DNA of 64,000 nucleotides from positions 62,001-126,000 of the forward strand of contig DASUNM010000002.1 in assembly GCA_036277115.1 (NCBI GenBank), given 5' to 3'. This document shows, piece by piece, positions 23,130-32,148 of this stretch (positions within the stretch are counted from its first letter, which is position 1; each line of letters begins with the position of its first letter). Made by a program: the position numbers and the translations under genes. Below the pieces are notes generated by a model. It ran no database searches. It was not told the DNA's origin and was given only the letters and a program-made list of their open reading frames with translations. The stretch is from Pyrinomonadaceae bacterium. GTDB lineage: Bacteria > Acidobacteriota > Blastocatellia > Pyrinomonadales > Pyrinomonadaceae.

Positions 23130-25388
23130 CTACGCTGATCTTAGTTGCACCACCGGCGCAGCGGCCGGAGCGGCGAACTCACCTTTGGGAAACAGTGCGA
23201 CTTGCCAGTCAGGTGTGCGGGCAATCCAGCCGTCAATGGCGCTCGCTTCCGCCGGACGCGAGAACAGATAGCCCTGACCGAACTGACAATTCAGCGCGCG
23301 CAGCTGGCCGAATTGCGCGAGCGTCTCAACGCCTTCGGCAACGACTTCCATGCCCATGTTGTCGGCCAGCGACACGATGGTGCGCACGATTTCAATATTC
23401 TCAGCGGCCTCGCCGATACGACCGACGAACGACCGGTCGATCTTCAAAATGTCCACCGGGAAGCGGTGCAAATAACCGAGCGACGAATAGCCCGTGCCGA
23501 AGTCGTCGATGCTCAGTTGCACGCCCAGTGCCTTCAGTCGCCGCAGAAGCTGCACGGCGGTCTCGGCATTTTCCATGACGGCGCTTTCGGTGATTTCAAG
23601 TTTCAAATGCTTCGGCTCAACATGCGTGTCTTGCAAGACGTCGCGAATCTGATTGACTAGCGCCGATTGCGCCAACTGCTTGCTGGACAGATTGACGCTC
23701 ATGAAAAGGTTTCGCGTCGTGTGCGATTGCCACTGCCATTTCGCGAGCTGCTGACAAGCTTCCTTCAGCACCCACATCCCAATCGGAACAATCAAGCCCG
23801 TATCTTCGGCGAGGGAAATAAAGTCGCCCGGGCTGACAAAGCCACGCTCGGGATGCTGCCAACGAATCAGAGCCTCAAAGCCCGCGAGCTGTCCCGTATC
23901 GAGTGAAACGATCGGTTGATAGTGGACGCGGAACTCTTCACGGTCGATCGCGCGGCGCAAGTCGTTCTCCATTTGCAGCAGGTAAACGGCGCGCGCGTGC
24001 ATGCCTTTGTCGAACACTTCGTAGCATGCCTTGCCCTGGGCCTTGGCGCGATACATCGCCGTGTCGGCGTCACGCAGCATCGCTTCCGGATGGTCATACC
24101 CGGTTGAGCTCATCGCGATGCCAATGCTGGTGGTGGTGAAAACTTCATGGCCGCTCAGGTTGAACGGTGACTCCAACTTGGCCTGAATGCGGCGCGCCAT
24201 ACTGGTCGGGTCGCCGGAGTCGGCAATGCCGTCGAGCAAAATTGCGAACTCGTCGCCGCCCAGCCGCGCCACCATGTCACTCTCGCGAATGCAATGCTCC
24301 AATCGACGGGCCATCGCAATCAGCAGTTGATCGCCGATCGAATGGCCCAGACTGTCGTTGACGTTCTTGAAGCGATCGAGGTCCAGGAAGAGCACGGCGA
24401 ACTGATAATCCTCGTGCTGCTTCGCGCGTTCGATGACGAACTTCAGGTTTTCAGCGAGTAGCGCGCGGTTCGGCAGGTTCGTCAGCGTGTCGTGAAAAGC
24501 CGCGTGACGGAAGTGGTCTTTGCTCTCCTGAAGCTGTGCGCCGATCCGTTCCTGTTCGGCGATGTGCCGGTTCAGCTCTTCGACGTGACGTTCGGCCTGT
24601 TCCGCGCGCGCGCGCTCGGCTTCGGCGCGGGCGCTCTCAGCTTCAGCTCGTTCACGTTCAGCCTGTTCCGCCTGTTCGGCGCTGGCTTTAATCTCGTCGA
24701 GATACTTGTGATAGGTGAAGTAAACGATCGAAATCACCGGGGTGCCGACGATCAGGATCGCCAGTCCGGCTTTGTCGAAACGGCTGGCAGTGATCGCCGC
24801 CACCGTGCTGCCCGAGATGTAAGTGATCGAAGTCCAGAGATAATGTGTCTGCCACGTGCGGAGAATGTGGTCCCACTTTTTCAAGGACAGACCGATTGCG
24901 CTGATGCCTGTGTTGATGAAGTACTGAGACAGCGCCATTGCGCCGACCGCAGGGATGAAGTGCTGCCACTCCTGGAACCTGAGGTTCCCAATGGGACCAA
25001 AGAAGAACTCGACGATCAGAACCGTAAGGAGCGTCGAGACAGCCATCATGGCTGAGTTGAATGCGACCGTCAGCGTCGTCTTGCTGATTCTAATTCCGGA
25101 AAACAGCCCTTCCGCCGCCGCCAAAAAGATTCCGGCAAAGCCGCCGTAAACCAGCAAGGCCAGAAAAATGAAGGTGTCAGAAACAGTGACGTTGGTATTG
25201 ACGCGGGGAACTTTCACCGCGAAGCGCGAGCTGACGACCATGGTGATCGCGGCCAGCAGCACGAACCGTACGTCCAGATGTGGTAACGGCATGCGCCACA
25301 TCGCATAGGCGAGCGATACAACGCCGCACGCGACGATGACGTAACGGAAGGCGGTAGAAATTTTTCCTCTGACGGGGGATGCGCTCAT
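23130..25388 (-). CDS. Membrane GGDEF-EAL cyclic-di-GMP protein
   Basis: 752 residues in three parts. About eight membrane segments (12-235) form an N-terminal sensor domain. A charged coiled-coil (about 235-285, rich in Glu, Ala and Arg) links to a GGDEF domain with intact LGGDEFAILLDG at about residue 380 and an EAL domain with intact EALIRWQHPERG and DDFGTGYSSLGYLHRFP. Both catalytic signatures are present, so it may synthesise and degrade c-di-GMP, though one activity often dominates. It likely controls motility, exopolysaccharide or attachment. No partner is recognisable beside it. Confidence 0.94.
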   Translation of the reverse strand: MSASPVRGKISTAFRYVIVACGVVSLAYAMWRMPLPHLDVRFVLLAAITMVVSSRFAVKVPRVNTNVTVSDTFIFLALLVYGGFAGIFLAAAEGLFSGIRISKTTLTVAFNSAMMAVSTLLTVLIVEFFFGPIGNLRFQEWQHFIPAVGAMALSQYFINTGISAIGLSLKKWDHILRTWQTHYLWTSITYISGSTVAAITASRFDKAGLAILIVGTPVISIVYFTYHKYLDEIKASAEQAEQAERERAEAESARAEAERARAEQAERHVEELNRHIAEQERIGAQLQESKDHFRHAAFHDTLTNLPNRALLAENLKFVIERAKQHEDYQFAVLFLDLDRFKNVNDSLGHSIGDQLLIAMARRLEHCIRESDMVARLGGDEFAILLDGIADSGDPTSMARRIQAKLESPFNLSGHEVFTTTSIGIAMSSTGYDHPEAMLRDADTAMYRAKAQGKACYEVFDKGMHARAVYLLQMENDLRRAIDREEFRVHYQPIVSLDTGQLAGFEALIRWQHPERGFVSPGDFISLAEDTGLIVPIGMWVLKEACQQLAKWQWQSHTTRNLFMSVNLSSKQLAQSALVNQIRDVLQDTHVEPKHLKLEITESAVMENAETAVQLLRRLKALGVQLSIDDFGTGYSSLGYLHRFPVDILKIDRSFVGRIGEAAENIEIVRTIVSLADNMGMEVVAEGVETLAQFGQLRALNCQFGQGYLFSRPAEASAIDGWIARTPDWQVALFPKGEFAAPAAAPVVQLRSA

Positions 25389-25410
25389 TAACGGGGAAAC
25401 CTCGCGGAAC

Positions 25411-26307
25411 TTATTCCTGACCCAGATAGATCGTTAGGTACTCACTGTGATAGTCGAACCCGGCGCGCACGTAAAACGCGGCGGCGTTTGCCCTTCGTTC
25501 GTTGATTGTGAGGCAGACTGATCGACCGGGGCGGGCGAGAATTGACGAGAGCTGCAACAAGCATCGCTTGCCGTAGCCTTTTTTCCGTTCGTCGGGGTGC
25601 ACGTGAATTCCTTCGAGGTAGATCATCTCTGGCGTATGGCCCACGATGTCGGCTTTGAAAATCGCTTTTCCATCACGCATCCAAATCCAAATGCGCTGTT
25701 GATCGATGCGCCGCCGCGTGCGGGCGCGAAACCCCTCTGCGTCACGTTCAAGCGGATCACTGCCACCTTCCTGCGTAGCGAGCAGCCCGTTAATCGCGAC
25801 GACGTGCTCGGTCTCTTGAAGCGTCGCCAACCGTAATTCAGCGACCGGTTCAAACGGGGGCGTCTGTTCCATCTTTTCGAACAGCATTTCACGGCACACA
25901 AGGCGCGCCTGTTGTCCGCCCTCGGAGTAATGCTTCCAGAAGGTCTCAACGGTGCGGCGTTCGCCGCGAATGAGGTGAGCGTGTCGGCTGTGAGCAGCCA
26001 GTTGGGCAAAGGCGGCGACCGCGTGATCGGTGCGCGCCTCGACGATAGTAGCATGCCCGATTAGGGCTATGCCTTCAATTTTTTTCGATCCGTTGCGGCA
26101 GACGTAAAAAGTGCCTCGATTATTGGGGCTCACCGCCCCGTTGTCCCGCAGGATGGTGGCGAGAAAGACCGCATGAATGGGCCTTTCGGCAAGAAAACGC
26201 AGGGCCTCAGGCTCCTCGCCAGGCTGCAGCTGATTGCATGTGCGGTCGCCGAGCATCGCGTGGGCCGAGCCGGGGGAGGCCTCATGCTTCATCAAAGTTA
26301 CAGCCAT
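25411..26307 (-). CDS. GNAT-family N-acetyltransferase
   Basis: 298 residues. A less conserved N-terminal half (LRFLAERPIHAVFLATILRD) resembles the DUF4081-type domain of two-domain GNATs. The C-terminal half has the acetyl-CoA-binding motif A (GIHVHPDERKKGYGKRCLLQ) and the closing strand FYVRAGFDYHSEYLTIYLG. The first Met and Met6 (MKHEASPGS) are both possible starts. Substrate unknown. It lies 30 bp downstream of the S8 protease start-to-stop reading direction (the protease gene ends upstream at 26338), so the two may share a transcript. Confidence 0.9.
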   Translation of the reverse strand: MAVTLMKHEASPGSAHAMLGDRTCNQLQPGEEPEALRFLAERPIHAVFLATILRDNGAVSPNNRGTFYVCRNGSKKIEGIALIGHATIVEARTDHAVAAFAQLAAHSRHAHLIRGERRTVETFWKHYSEGGQQARLVCREMLFEKMEQTPPFEPVAELRLATLQETEHVVAINGLLATQEGGSDPLERDAEGFRARTRRRIDQQRIWIWMRDGKAIFKADIVGHTPEMIYLEGIHVHPDERKKGYGKRCLLQLSSILARPGRSVCLTINERRANAAAFYVRAGFDYHSEYLTIYLGQE

Positions 26308-26337
26308 GGTTGTTCCTTGCCGGCGGGTCGAGCGGAC

Positions 26338-29004
26338 CTAGGGCCGCATTGAGGGACCGGGATCACCGTAGATCATCGCTTGTAAAGACATCGCCCAGAT
26401 AGCATCGCCGATAACTACGCCATCGCCGATTACCACACCATCGCCCAGGAGGATGCCATCACCGATAACTACGCCATCGCCGATAACGACACCGTCACCT
26501 AGCAGAATGCCGCTGCAAAACATAGTGCCGTCACCGATGACCACGCCGTCGCTCTTGAAAATTGTGTCGCCAAGGACCACGCCATCGCCAATCACGACAC
26601 CGTCGCCGATGACCACTCCATCCCCAAGGACAACCCCATCTCCGAGCACGACGCCGTCGCCGAGCACCACGCCCTTCGCGTAATAGCTCTGATACTTCGT
26701 AATCAAAGCCGAGCCCCTGGCCCACCAGTGCTCGAAGATGATTCCCTGGGACCAGTTAACCTTTTGGCCGGCGATAGTCGTGCTGGGAGTGGGCGCCGTC
26801 GTTACGGTGAGTAGCGGATCGCCGGGCCTCGTTGTCGTGCTGAAATCGGTGCGCGCCAGTTTGGCAAGTCGCACTGCGCCTTCAGCATTCACTTGACCGG
26901 TGCCCTGCTCGAACGTGTTCCAGCCCCGCAGTGGTTGCGCCGAATACATCAGCATCGCCTTGACCATGTTGGGCGTGAGCTTCGGATTAACCTGCAACAT
27001 CATGGCGGCAATGCCGGAAACGATCGGGGTCGCCATTGAGCTGCCGCTGAGGTACATCAATCGGCGGTTCTCGTTGTTCGATACGCCCGCATCCAGAGTG
27101 GGATACTTGGTGACGAGGTAATTCTTGTCCACGCTTCCCAGGAGTCCCGTGCCCAGCAAACCCGAGCTGCCGGCGTCGGACTCGGCGTAGATCAACTTGT
27201 TACCAGGAGCAACGATATCCGGCTTTAGAATATTGTCGTAGTGAGTCGTCTTGTTGGCATCAGTCCAACGGCTCCGCGTCGGCCCGCGCGAGCTGTAGGT
27301 AGCGACGCCGTCATCACTTCTCACATCAGTGCCAAACGTGTTCGTGGCGCCGACGGTGATCACGGAGGGCTCATTGCCCGGCGCATGAATCTGTCCATAG
27401 ATTTTTCGACCGCTCGCGTCCTTGCCGTTGTTCCCGGCGGCCGCTACCACCACGATGCCAGCATCGGCCAGTGCGCGAGAGGCGCGGCAAATCGGATCGT
27501 TCTTGTAGCTGCTAATGGCTGGCGCCCCAAGGCTCATGTTAACGATGCGAATGTTGTACTTGTCCTTATTCAATGGATTCGTCGAACTAACCGCTTTGGT
27601 GGGATCGGCAGGGCTGAGAATCCAGTTGAGCGCGCTCAGTAATCCTGAAGCCGTTCCGACACCGTTCTTGTTCAAAACGCGGAGGTTAATTACTGAGGCC
27701 CCCGGCGCTATACCCTGATATTTTGTTCCGTCCGAGTAACTGGCGGCGGCGGCCGAGCCCGCGACGTGAGTACCGTGCCCGTAGGGGTCCGTCGCAGTGT
27801 TCTTCTCTCCGGTAAAATCCTTGCTGAATTTGACTCGGTTTGTCCCGGTCGTGAATGCCAGGTGGCTTGAATCCAAACCGGAGTCCAGCACCGCAATGCC
27901 CACACCCTTTCCATCGATGGCCGTCGCGCCCAGCAAGCCGGCGAGAAGTCCCGGCGCGTTGCGAACCTGATCTGTTCCTGTCGTCGCAGTGACGTGACCA
28001 AGACTCTCCACCTTTACATCCGGAGAGATGTAATTCATCGAGTTGCTCTTCATGAGCGGATCGATTGCTGCGACCGGCAGATCGACTTTCATCGCACCGA
28101 GGTTCGGCATGCCATCACCGATGGCAACTCCGTACCGCGCCAACAGCGCGCGAACCTGGCGACTATTGACATCACTGACCTGCACAATTGCAGACACCTG
28201 GCCATTCGGGCCGGCGGACGCCATCAAGTCGCGCATGTCAGGCGCGATCTTCTCGCCTTCGAAGTTCTGGTTGATTGGGCTCTTACGTTTGTCTTTGAGT
28301 GAGTTTGTGTTTTCAGCAGAATCAACTGCGTCCAGAGATATGGTTTCGAAAAGGACGGCGACCGTTTCGTCTGTGCCGATGTAAGAGTCGTAGGCTTCGG
28401 GACTGGCGCCACCAATGACGCTAATGTGGTTCGCGGTTATTGCCGATCGCACGGTCGCGGTGGCTGCGGCCGTGGCGCGTGCGCCCGCGTATTGATGCAG
28501 CTGATCGACGAAGAGAATAATTGTGTCATGTGTGGCCGCGGCTGCGGCGAACACAGAATGAATGCGCAGATTGAAGTCCTCGGACGTTTTTGCGTCTTTC
28601 GCAAGCGCGTCGAGGTTCAGGCTAAATACCCGCTTTCCCTGCAGGTGCAGGGGGACATTGCCGGACGCTATACGCAAGGCAACGCCGCGTGCGACCGACG
28701 CGCGATCAACGTCAGAGGCGCCAATCACCACCGGCGCTCTCGCTGAAGTGTTCGCCAGATTATCAATAACGCTATCGATTTCCGCGTCGAAGCCGCGAAC
28801 GGATTCGAACTTTCCTTGCGACGCTTCCTCGGAAAGGTCCGTCGCATACGCGAAAAGCACGGCGCGTGCATCATCCTTCGAAAGCGTGGGTACTGAGACT
28901 TGGGCGTTTGCGGCTCGGGTGAGGCCGAAACCGGCGGACATCGAAAGCAGTAAAGCCGTAACCACTAGCAAGGCAACTGCGGGGGCAGTTCGTGTTCTCA
29001 TCAT
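26338..29004 (-). CDS. Exported S8 subtilisin with degenerate Clp AAA+ domain and hexapeptide tail
   Basis: About 888 residues from the ATG at 29004 (MMRTRTAPAVALLVV); an ATG at 29052 would add 16 residues before the signal peptide. Residue numbers below count from 29052. Signal peptide to about 50. Residues 71-240 align with the first ATPase domain of ClpC encoded at 29445 (DLSEEASQGKF, PVVIG, GNVPLHLQGKRVFSLNL, IILFVDQLHQYAGA), but the Walker A is GASDVDRA. Residues 285-350 look like an I9 prodomain. The S8 domain has Asp390 (AVLDSGLD), His426 (YGHGTHVAGS) and Ser672 (SGSSMATP). Residues 794-883 are 15 hexads of GVVIGD/GVVLGD type. Divergent from clpC. Confidence 0.93.
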   Translation of the reverse strand: MMRTRTAPAVALLVVTALLLSMSAGFGLTRAANAQVSVPTLSKDDARAVLFAYATDLSEEASQGKFESVRGFDAEIDSVIDNLANTSARAPVVIGASDVDRASVARGVALRIASGNVPLHLQGKRVFSLNLDALAKDAKTSEDFNLRIHSVFAAAAATHDTIILFVDQLHQYAGARATAAATATVRSAITANHISVIGGASPEAYDSYIGTDETVAVLFETISLDAVDSAENTNSLKDKRKSPINQNFEGEKIAPDMRDLMASAGPNGQVSAIVQVSDVNSRQVRALLARYGVAIGDGMPNLGAMKVDLPVAAIDPLMKSNSMNYISPDVKVESLGHVTATTGTDQVRNAPGLLAGLLGATAIDGKGVGIAVLDSGLDSSHLAFTTGTNRVKFSKDFTGEKNTATDPYGHGTHVAGSAAAASYSDGTKYQGIAPGASVINLRVLNKNGVGTASGLLSALNWILSPADPTKAVSSTNPLNKDKYNIRIVNMSLGAPAISSYKNDPICRASRALADAGIVVVAAAGNNGKDASGRKIYGQIHAPGNEPSVITVGATNTFGTDVRSDDGVATYSSRGPTRSRWTDANKTTHYDNILKPDIVAPGNKLIYAESDAGSSGLLGTGLLGSVDKNYLVTKYPTLDAGVSNNENRRLMYLSGSSMATPIVSGIAAMMLQVNPKLTPNMVKAMLMYSAQPLRGWNTFEQGTGQVNAEGAVRLAKLARTDFSTTTRPGDPLLTVTTAPTPSTTIAGQKVNWSQGIIFEHWWARGSALITKYQSYYAKGVVLGDGVVLGDGVVLGDGVVIGDGVVIGDGVVLGDTIFKSDGVVIGDGTMFCSGILLGDGVVIGDGVVIGDGILLGDGVVIGDGVVIGDAIWAMSLQAMIYGDPGPSMRP
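26404..26673 (-). repeat. Fifteen in-frame hexapeptide-coding repeats
   Basis: Eighteen-base units coding GVVIGD, GVVLGD, GILLGD and two diverged versions (TIFKSD, GTMFCS) follow one another without gaps. Each fits the hexapeptide rule of left-handed beta-helix proteins (aliphatic-Gly-x-Gly-Val). Fifteen hexads make five triangular coils. The codons for identical units differ, so the array is old and under protein-level selection, and not a recent slippage product. Confidence 0.88.
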
Positions 29005-29052
29005 TGATTCAATCCTTCGCATCCTGAACATGGCTCGCAGACCACACTCCAC

Positions 29053-29444
29053 GGGCGCGATTCCTTGTGCGAAGGTCGTGCCATCTGATTGGAAATAGTT
29101 AAGTCGTTAGCAGAGAGGCAATTAGGGCTGAGTTCGACCGCGCGGTTCAATCACAATCTCGTCACGCTGACCGAGGTGGCAGTCAAACTAACTGGCTCGC
29201 CGACCAGCAGGGAAGGGTAGTTTCGCAGCCGAGGAACGGGTTCCACATTTCAACCACGCATCGTGATTAAGCGATGGACCGAATGCCAAATTAAGATGGA
29301 GAAGCGCGCGTGGTAATACGCGCATCTAACCCCGCAACCGATGGCTTCGGAATTGAAAGGCTTCTTAGGGTTTGGTGGTTAGGTTATAATGCCCGCGCGT
29401 GGAGGTGGCAGGCCACGCCGCGGCAATCATAACTAATTAGACGA
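29053..29444. promoter_or_regulatory. Divergent intergenic region between S8 protease and clpC
   Basis: 392 bp without a plausible gene. On the plus strand TATAAT (29385-29390) lies 55 bp before the clpC ATG, with a weak TTCTTA (29362-29367) at 17 bp. CGCGCG-TGGTAATA-CGCGC (about 29307-29325) and CGCGCGTGG/CCACGCCGCG (29395-29422) are GC-rich inverted pairs. No CIRCE or CtsR site could be recognised. Confidence 0.45.
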
Positions 29445-31820
29445 ATGTTCGAACGCTACACAGAAAAAGCGCGACGGGTAATTTTTTTCGCTCGCTACGA
29501 AGCGTCGCAATTCGGCGCGCCCGCGATTGAGCCGGAGCATCTGCTGCTCGGCCTGATGCGCGAGGACAAGACGCTCACCGGGCGCTTCTTCCCGCGCGCG
29601 CAGATCACCATCGAAGCAATCCGCCGGGAGATTGAAGGCCGCACGTTGCTGCGCGAACGGATTCCAACTTCCGTCGAATTACCTTTGGCGCCGGAAACGA
29701 AGCGTGTGCTGCATTACTCGCATGAGGAATCTGATCGCCTGCAGCACCGGCACATCGGCACAGAGCATTTGCTGCTCGGACTTTTGCGTGAAGAACGTTC
29801 GATGGCGGCGCAGATTCTATTCGAGCGCGGCTTGCGCCTGAACGCGGTGCGCGACGAGATCGCGCGACAGAGCGGCGCCGACGCGCGTCATCGCAAAGAC
29901 ATTCCGCACCTGCTCGAGTTTTCGCGCGATCTGACGGAAGACGCTTCCAACGATCGCCTCGATCCGTTGATCGGCCGTGAGCCCGAGATCGAACGAGTGG
30001 TGCAAATTCTTTGCCGGCGCACCAAGAATAACCCGGTTCTGATCGGCGAACCTGGCGTCGGCAAAACTGCAATCGTCGAAGGCCTCGCGCAGCGCATCGT
30101 GCGCGGCGAGGTGCCATCGTTCCTCGAGAACAAACGCATTCTCTCGCTCGACATCAGTTTGATCGTCGCGGGTACGAAGTATCGGGGTCAGTTCGAAGAG
30201 CGGCTCAAGCAAATCATGCGCGAGTTGATCGACAATCCGCAGTACATCGTGTTCATCGACGAGCTGCATACTTTGGTGGGCGCGGGCTCGGCGGAAGGGT
30301 CGCTTGATGCGGCGAATATCCTGAAGCCGGCGCTCTCGCGCGGCGAGATTCAGTGCATCGGCGCCACCACACCGGCGGAGTTTCGCAAATCGATCGAACG
30401 CGACCGCTCGCTGGAACGACGCTTTCAGGCCGTCAAGGTTGCACCGCCATCCGAGGTTGAAGCGATCGAGATTTTGTCCGGCGTGCGCGAGCGCTACGAG
30501 AGTTTTCACCAGGTGCATTACGCCGATGATGCGCTGGCCGCCGCTGTGATCCAGTCAAGCCGCTATATTCCCGATCGTTTCCTGCCGGATAAGGCTATCG
30601 ACGTGATCGACGAAGCGGGAGCGCGAGTGAAGCTGCGCGTGCGCGCTGAGCAGGGAAGCATCGATGCGTTGACTGCGTCGTTAACCGAATGGGAGCGCGC
30701 TACCTACGGCCGCGCGCAAGCGCCCATCGAAGAAGAAGATCCCATCGTGGTAGGCGAGGTGACGCGCGGCGACGTTGAAGAGGTGATTGCGCGGTGGACC
30801 GGCATCCCCATCACGTCGCTGAAAGAGGGCGAGTCAAAGAAACTTCTTCGCATCGAAATCGAGTTGCACAAACGCGTCGTTTCACAGCGCCCGGCAATCT
30901 CGGCGCTCGCGCGCGCCATTCGACGCTCGCGCGCAGGCTTGAAGAACCCGCACCGGCCCGTCGGGTCGTTCCTGTTTCTGGGGCCCACGGGCGTCGGCAA
31001 GACGGAAGTGGCCCGGTCACTCGCGCAGTTTCTGTTCGGCAGCGAGCGCGCGATGATTCGCTTCGACATGTCCGAGTTCATGGAGAAGCATTCTGTCTCC
31101 AAATTAATCGGCTCTCCGCCGGGTTACGTCGGGCATGAAGAAGGCGGGCAACTGACGGAACGCGTGAAGCGCTCGCCCTATGCCGTGTTGCTGTTCGATG
31201 AAATCGAAAAGGCGCACACGGACATCTTCAACATTTTGCTCCAGGTCTTTGAAGACGGAATCCTGACCGACGCGCTCGGCAACACCGTTGATTTCAAGAA
31301 CACCATCATCATCATGACGTCGAACATCGGCGCGCGCTTCATTCAGAAGAGAGCATCGCTCGGTTTCCAGGGGACCGCCGACATGTCGAGGACGAAGATG
31401 GAAGAAATGGTGATGAGTTCGGTGCGCCAGACCTTCAATCCTGAGTTCATCAACCGGCTCGACGAGATTATTGTGTTCGACGAACTCGGCGATCCGGATC
31501 TGCTCGACGTGTTGCAGCTGCAAGTGGATCAGATTAACCGGACGATGACGAATCACGGCTTTATCGTTCGCCTGGCTGACGATGCGAAGCGCTGGATACT
31601 CGACAAGACCTGCGCCGATCGCTCATACGGCGCGCGCCCGCTCCGCCGCGCGCTGCAGAAATACGTCGAAGATCCGCTTTCGGAAGCCTTGATTCAGGGC
31701 CAGCTCGGAGAGGCGTCGCTGGTGGAAATGTATGTTGAGAGTGGCGAACTCGGCTTTCGCTCGATCATGATCGATGAAAACGGAGTCGAGCAGCCCAGCG
31801 ATTTGCTGCTGACGCAGTAA
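29445..31820 (+). CDS. clpC: ATP-dependent Clp protease ATPase subunit ClpC
   Basis: AAA+ unfoldase that feeds substrates to ClpP. 791 residues. Two Clp-N repeats fill 1-140 ([26 protein letters not shown]). NBD1 has Walker A GEPGVGKT at 201-208 and Walker B IVFIDE at 268-273. NBD2 has Walker A GPTGVGKT at 513-520 and [11 protein letters not shown]. The middle region between DEAGARV (389) and WTGIP (451) is about 25 residues shorter than in Bacillus ClpC, and I see no UVR-type coiled coil, so adaptor interaction may differ. Standalone gene with its own terminator. Confidence 0.95.
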   Translation: MFERYTEKARRVIFFARYEASQFGAPAIEPEHLLLGLMREDKTLTGRFFPRAQITIEAIRREIEGRTLLRERIPTSVELPLAPETKRVLHYSHEESDRLQHRHIGTEHLLLGLLREERSMAAQILFERGLRLNAVRDEIARQSGADARHRKDIPHLLEFSRDLTEDASNDRLDPLIGREPEIERVVQILCRRTKNNPVLIGEPGVGKTAIVEGLAQRIVRGEVPSFLENKRILSLDISLIVAGTKYRGQFEERLKQIMRELIDNPQYIVFIDELHTLVGAGSAEGSLDAANILKPALSRGEIQCIGATTPAEFRKSIERDRSLERRFQAVKVAPPSEVEAIEILSGVRERYESFHQVHYADDALAAAVIQSSRYIPDRFLPDKAIDVIDEAGARVKLRVRAEQGSIDALTASLTEWERATYGRAQAPIEEEDPIVVGEVTRGDVEEVIARWTGIPITSLKEGESKKLLRIEIELHKRVVSQRPAISALARAIRRSRAGLKNPHRPVGSFLFLGPTGVGKTEVARSLAQFLFGSERAMIRFDMSEFMEKHSVSKLIGSPPGYVGHEEGGQLTERVKRSPYAVLLFDEIEKAHTDIFNILLQVFEDGILTDALGNTVDFKNTIIIMTSNIGARFIQKRASLGFQGTADMSRTKMEEMVMSSVRQTFNPEFINRLDEIIVFDELGDPDLLDVLQLQVDQINRTMTNHGFIVRLADDAKRWILDKTCADRSYGARPLRRALQKYVEDPLSEALIQGQLGEASLVEMYVESGELGFRSIMIDENGVEQPSDLLLTQ

Positions 31821-31849
31821 AGACGCACTGCAATTCAAGTGTTTCTATT

Positions 31850-31888
31850 GTCCAAAGTGTGCTCCACTTTGGACTTTCGCTTTATTTT
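31850..31888 (+). terminator. clpC: Rho-independent terminator of clpC
   Basis: Perfect 10-bp stem GTCCAAAGTG-TGCTC-CACTTTGGAC (31850-31874) followed by TTTCGCTTTATTTT. Confidence 0.75.
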
Positions 31889-31899
31889 GCCGGTATAAT
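31869..31899 (+). promoter_or_regulatory. bamA: Possible promoter of the bamA cluster
   Basis: TATAAT at 31894-31899 is an exact -10 box. The best -35 candidate is TTGGAC (31869-31874), 19 bp away and inside the clpC terminator stem. A leader of roughly 245 bp would follow to the bamA ATG; I see no known riboswitch in it. Confidence 0.4.
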
Positions 31900-32148
31900 G
31901 CGCCACTTTGTTGAGCTGAAAACTGGCAACGAGCGAAGGCGGCGGTGAATCCAAGTGCTCCCCAGGCTGCGCGACGCCCAGGTTTGTGTTACGGTTTTCC
32001 CAGTAAACGCTGATTAATTTAAGTGCCGGAACCCCGATTGCTCGTCGGCGTGGAATGGCACAAACTAGCGCTCTTGCTTTGCCCCATCTGGAAACTCAGA
32101 TGGATTGACTAATAAGTATCCGGAAGAGACCTCCAGGGACCGGCACCT

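Noticed and set aside
26404-26673. Simple DNA minisatellite or CRISPR-like repeats
   Set aside because: The 18-bp units are in frame, vary at synonymous sites and encode a hexapeptide pattern, so they are protein repeats.
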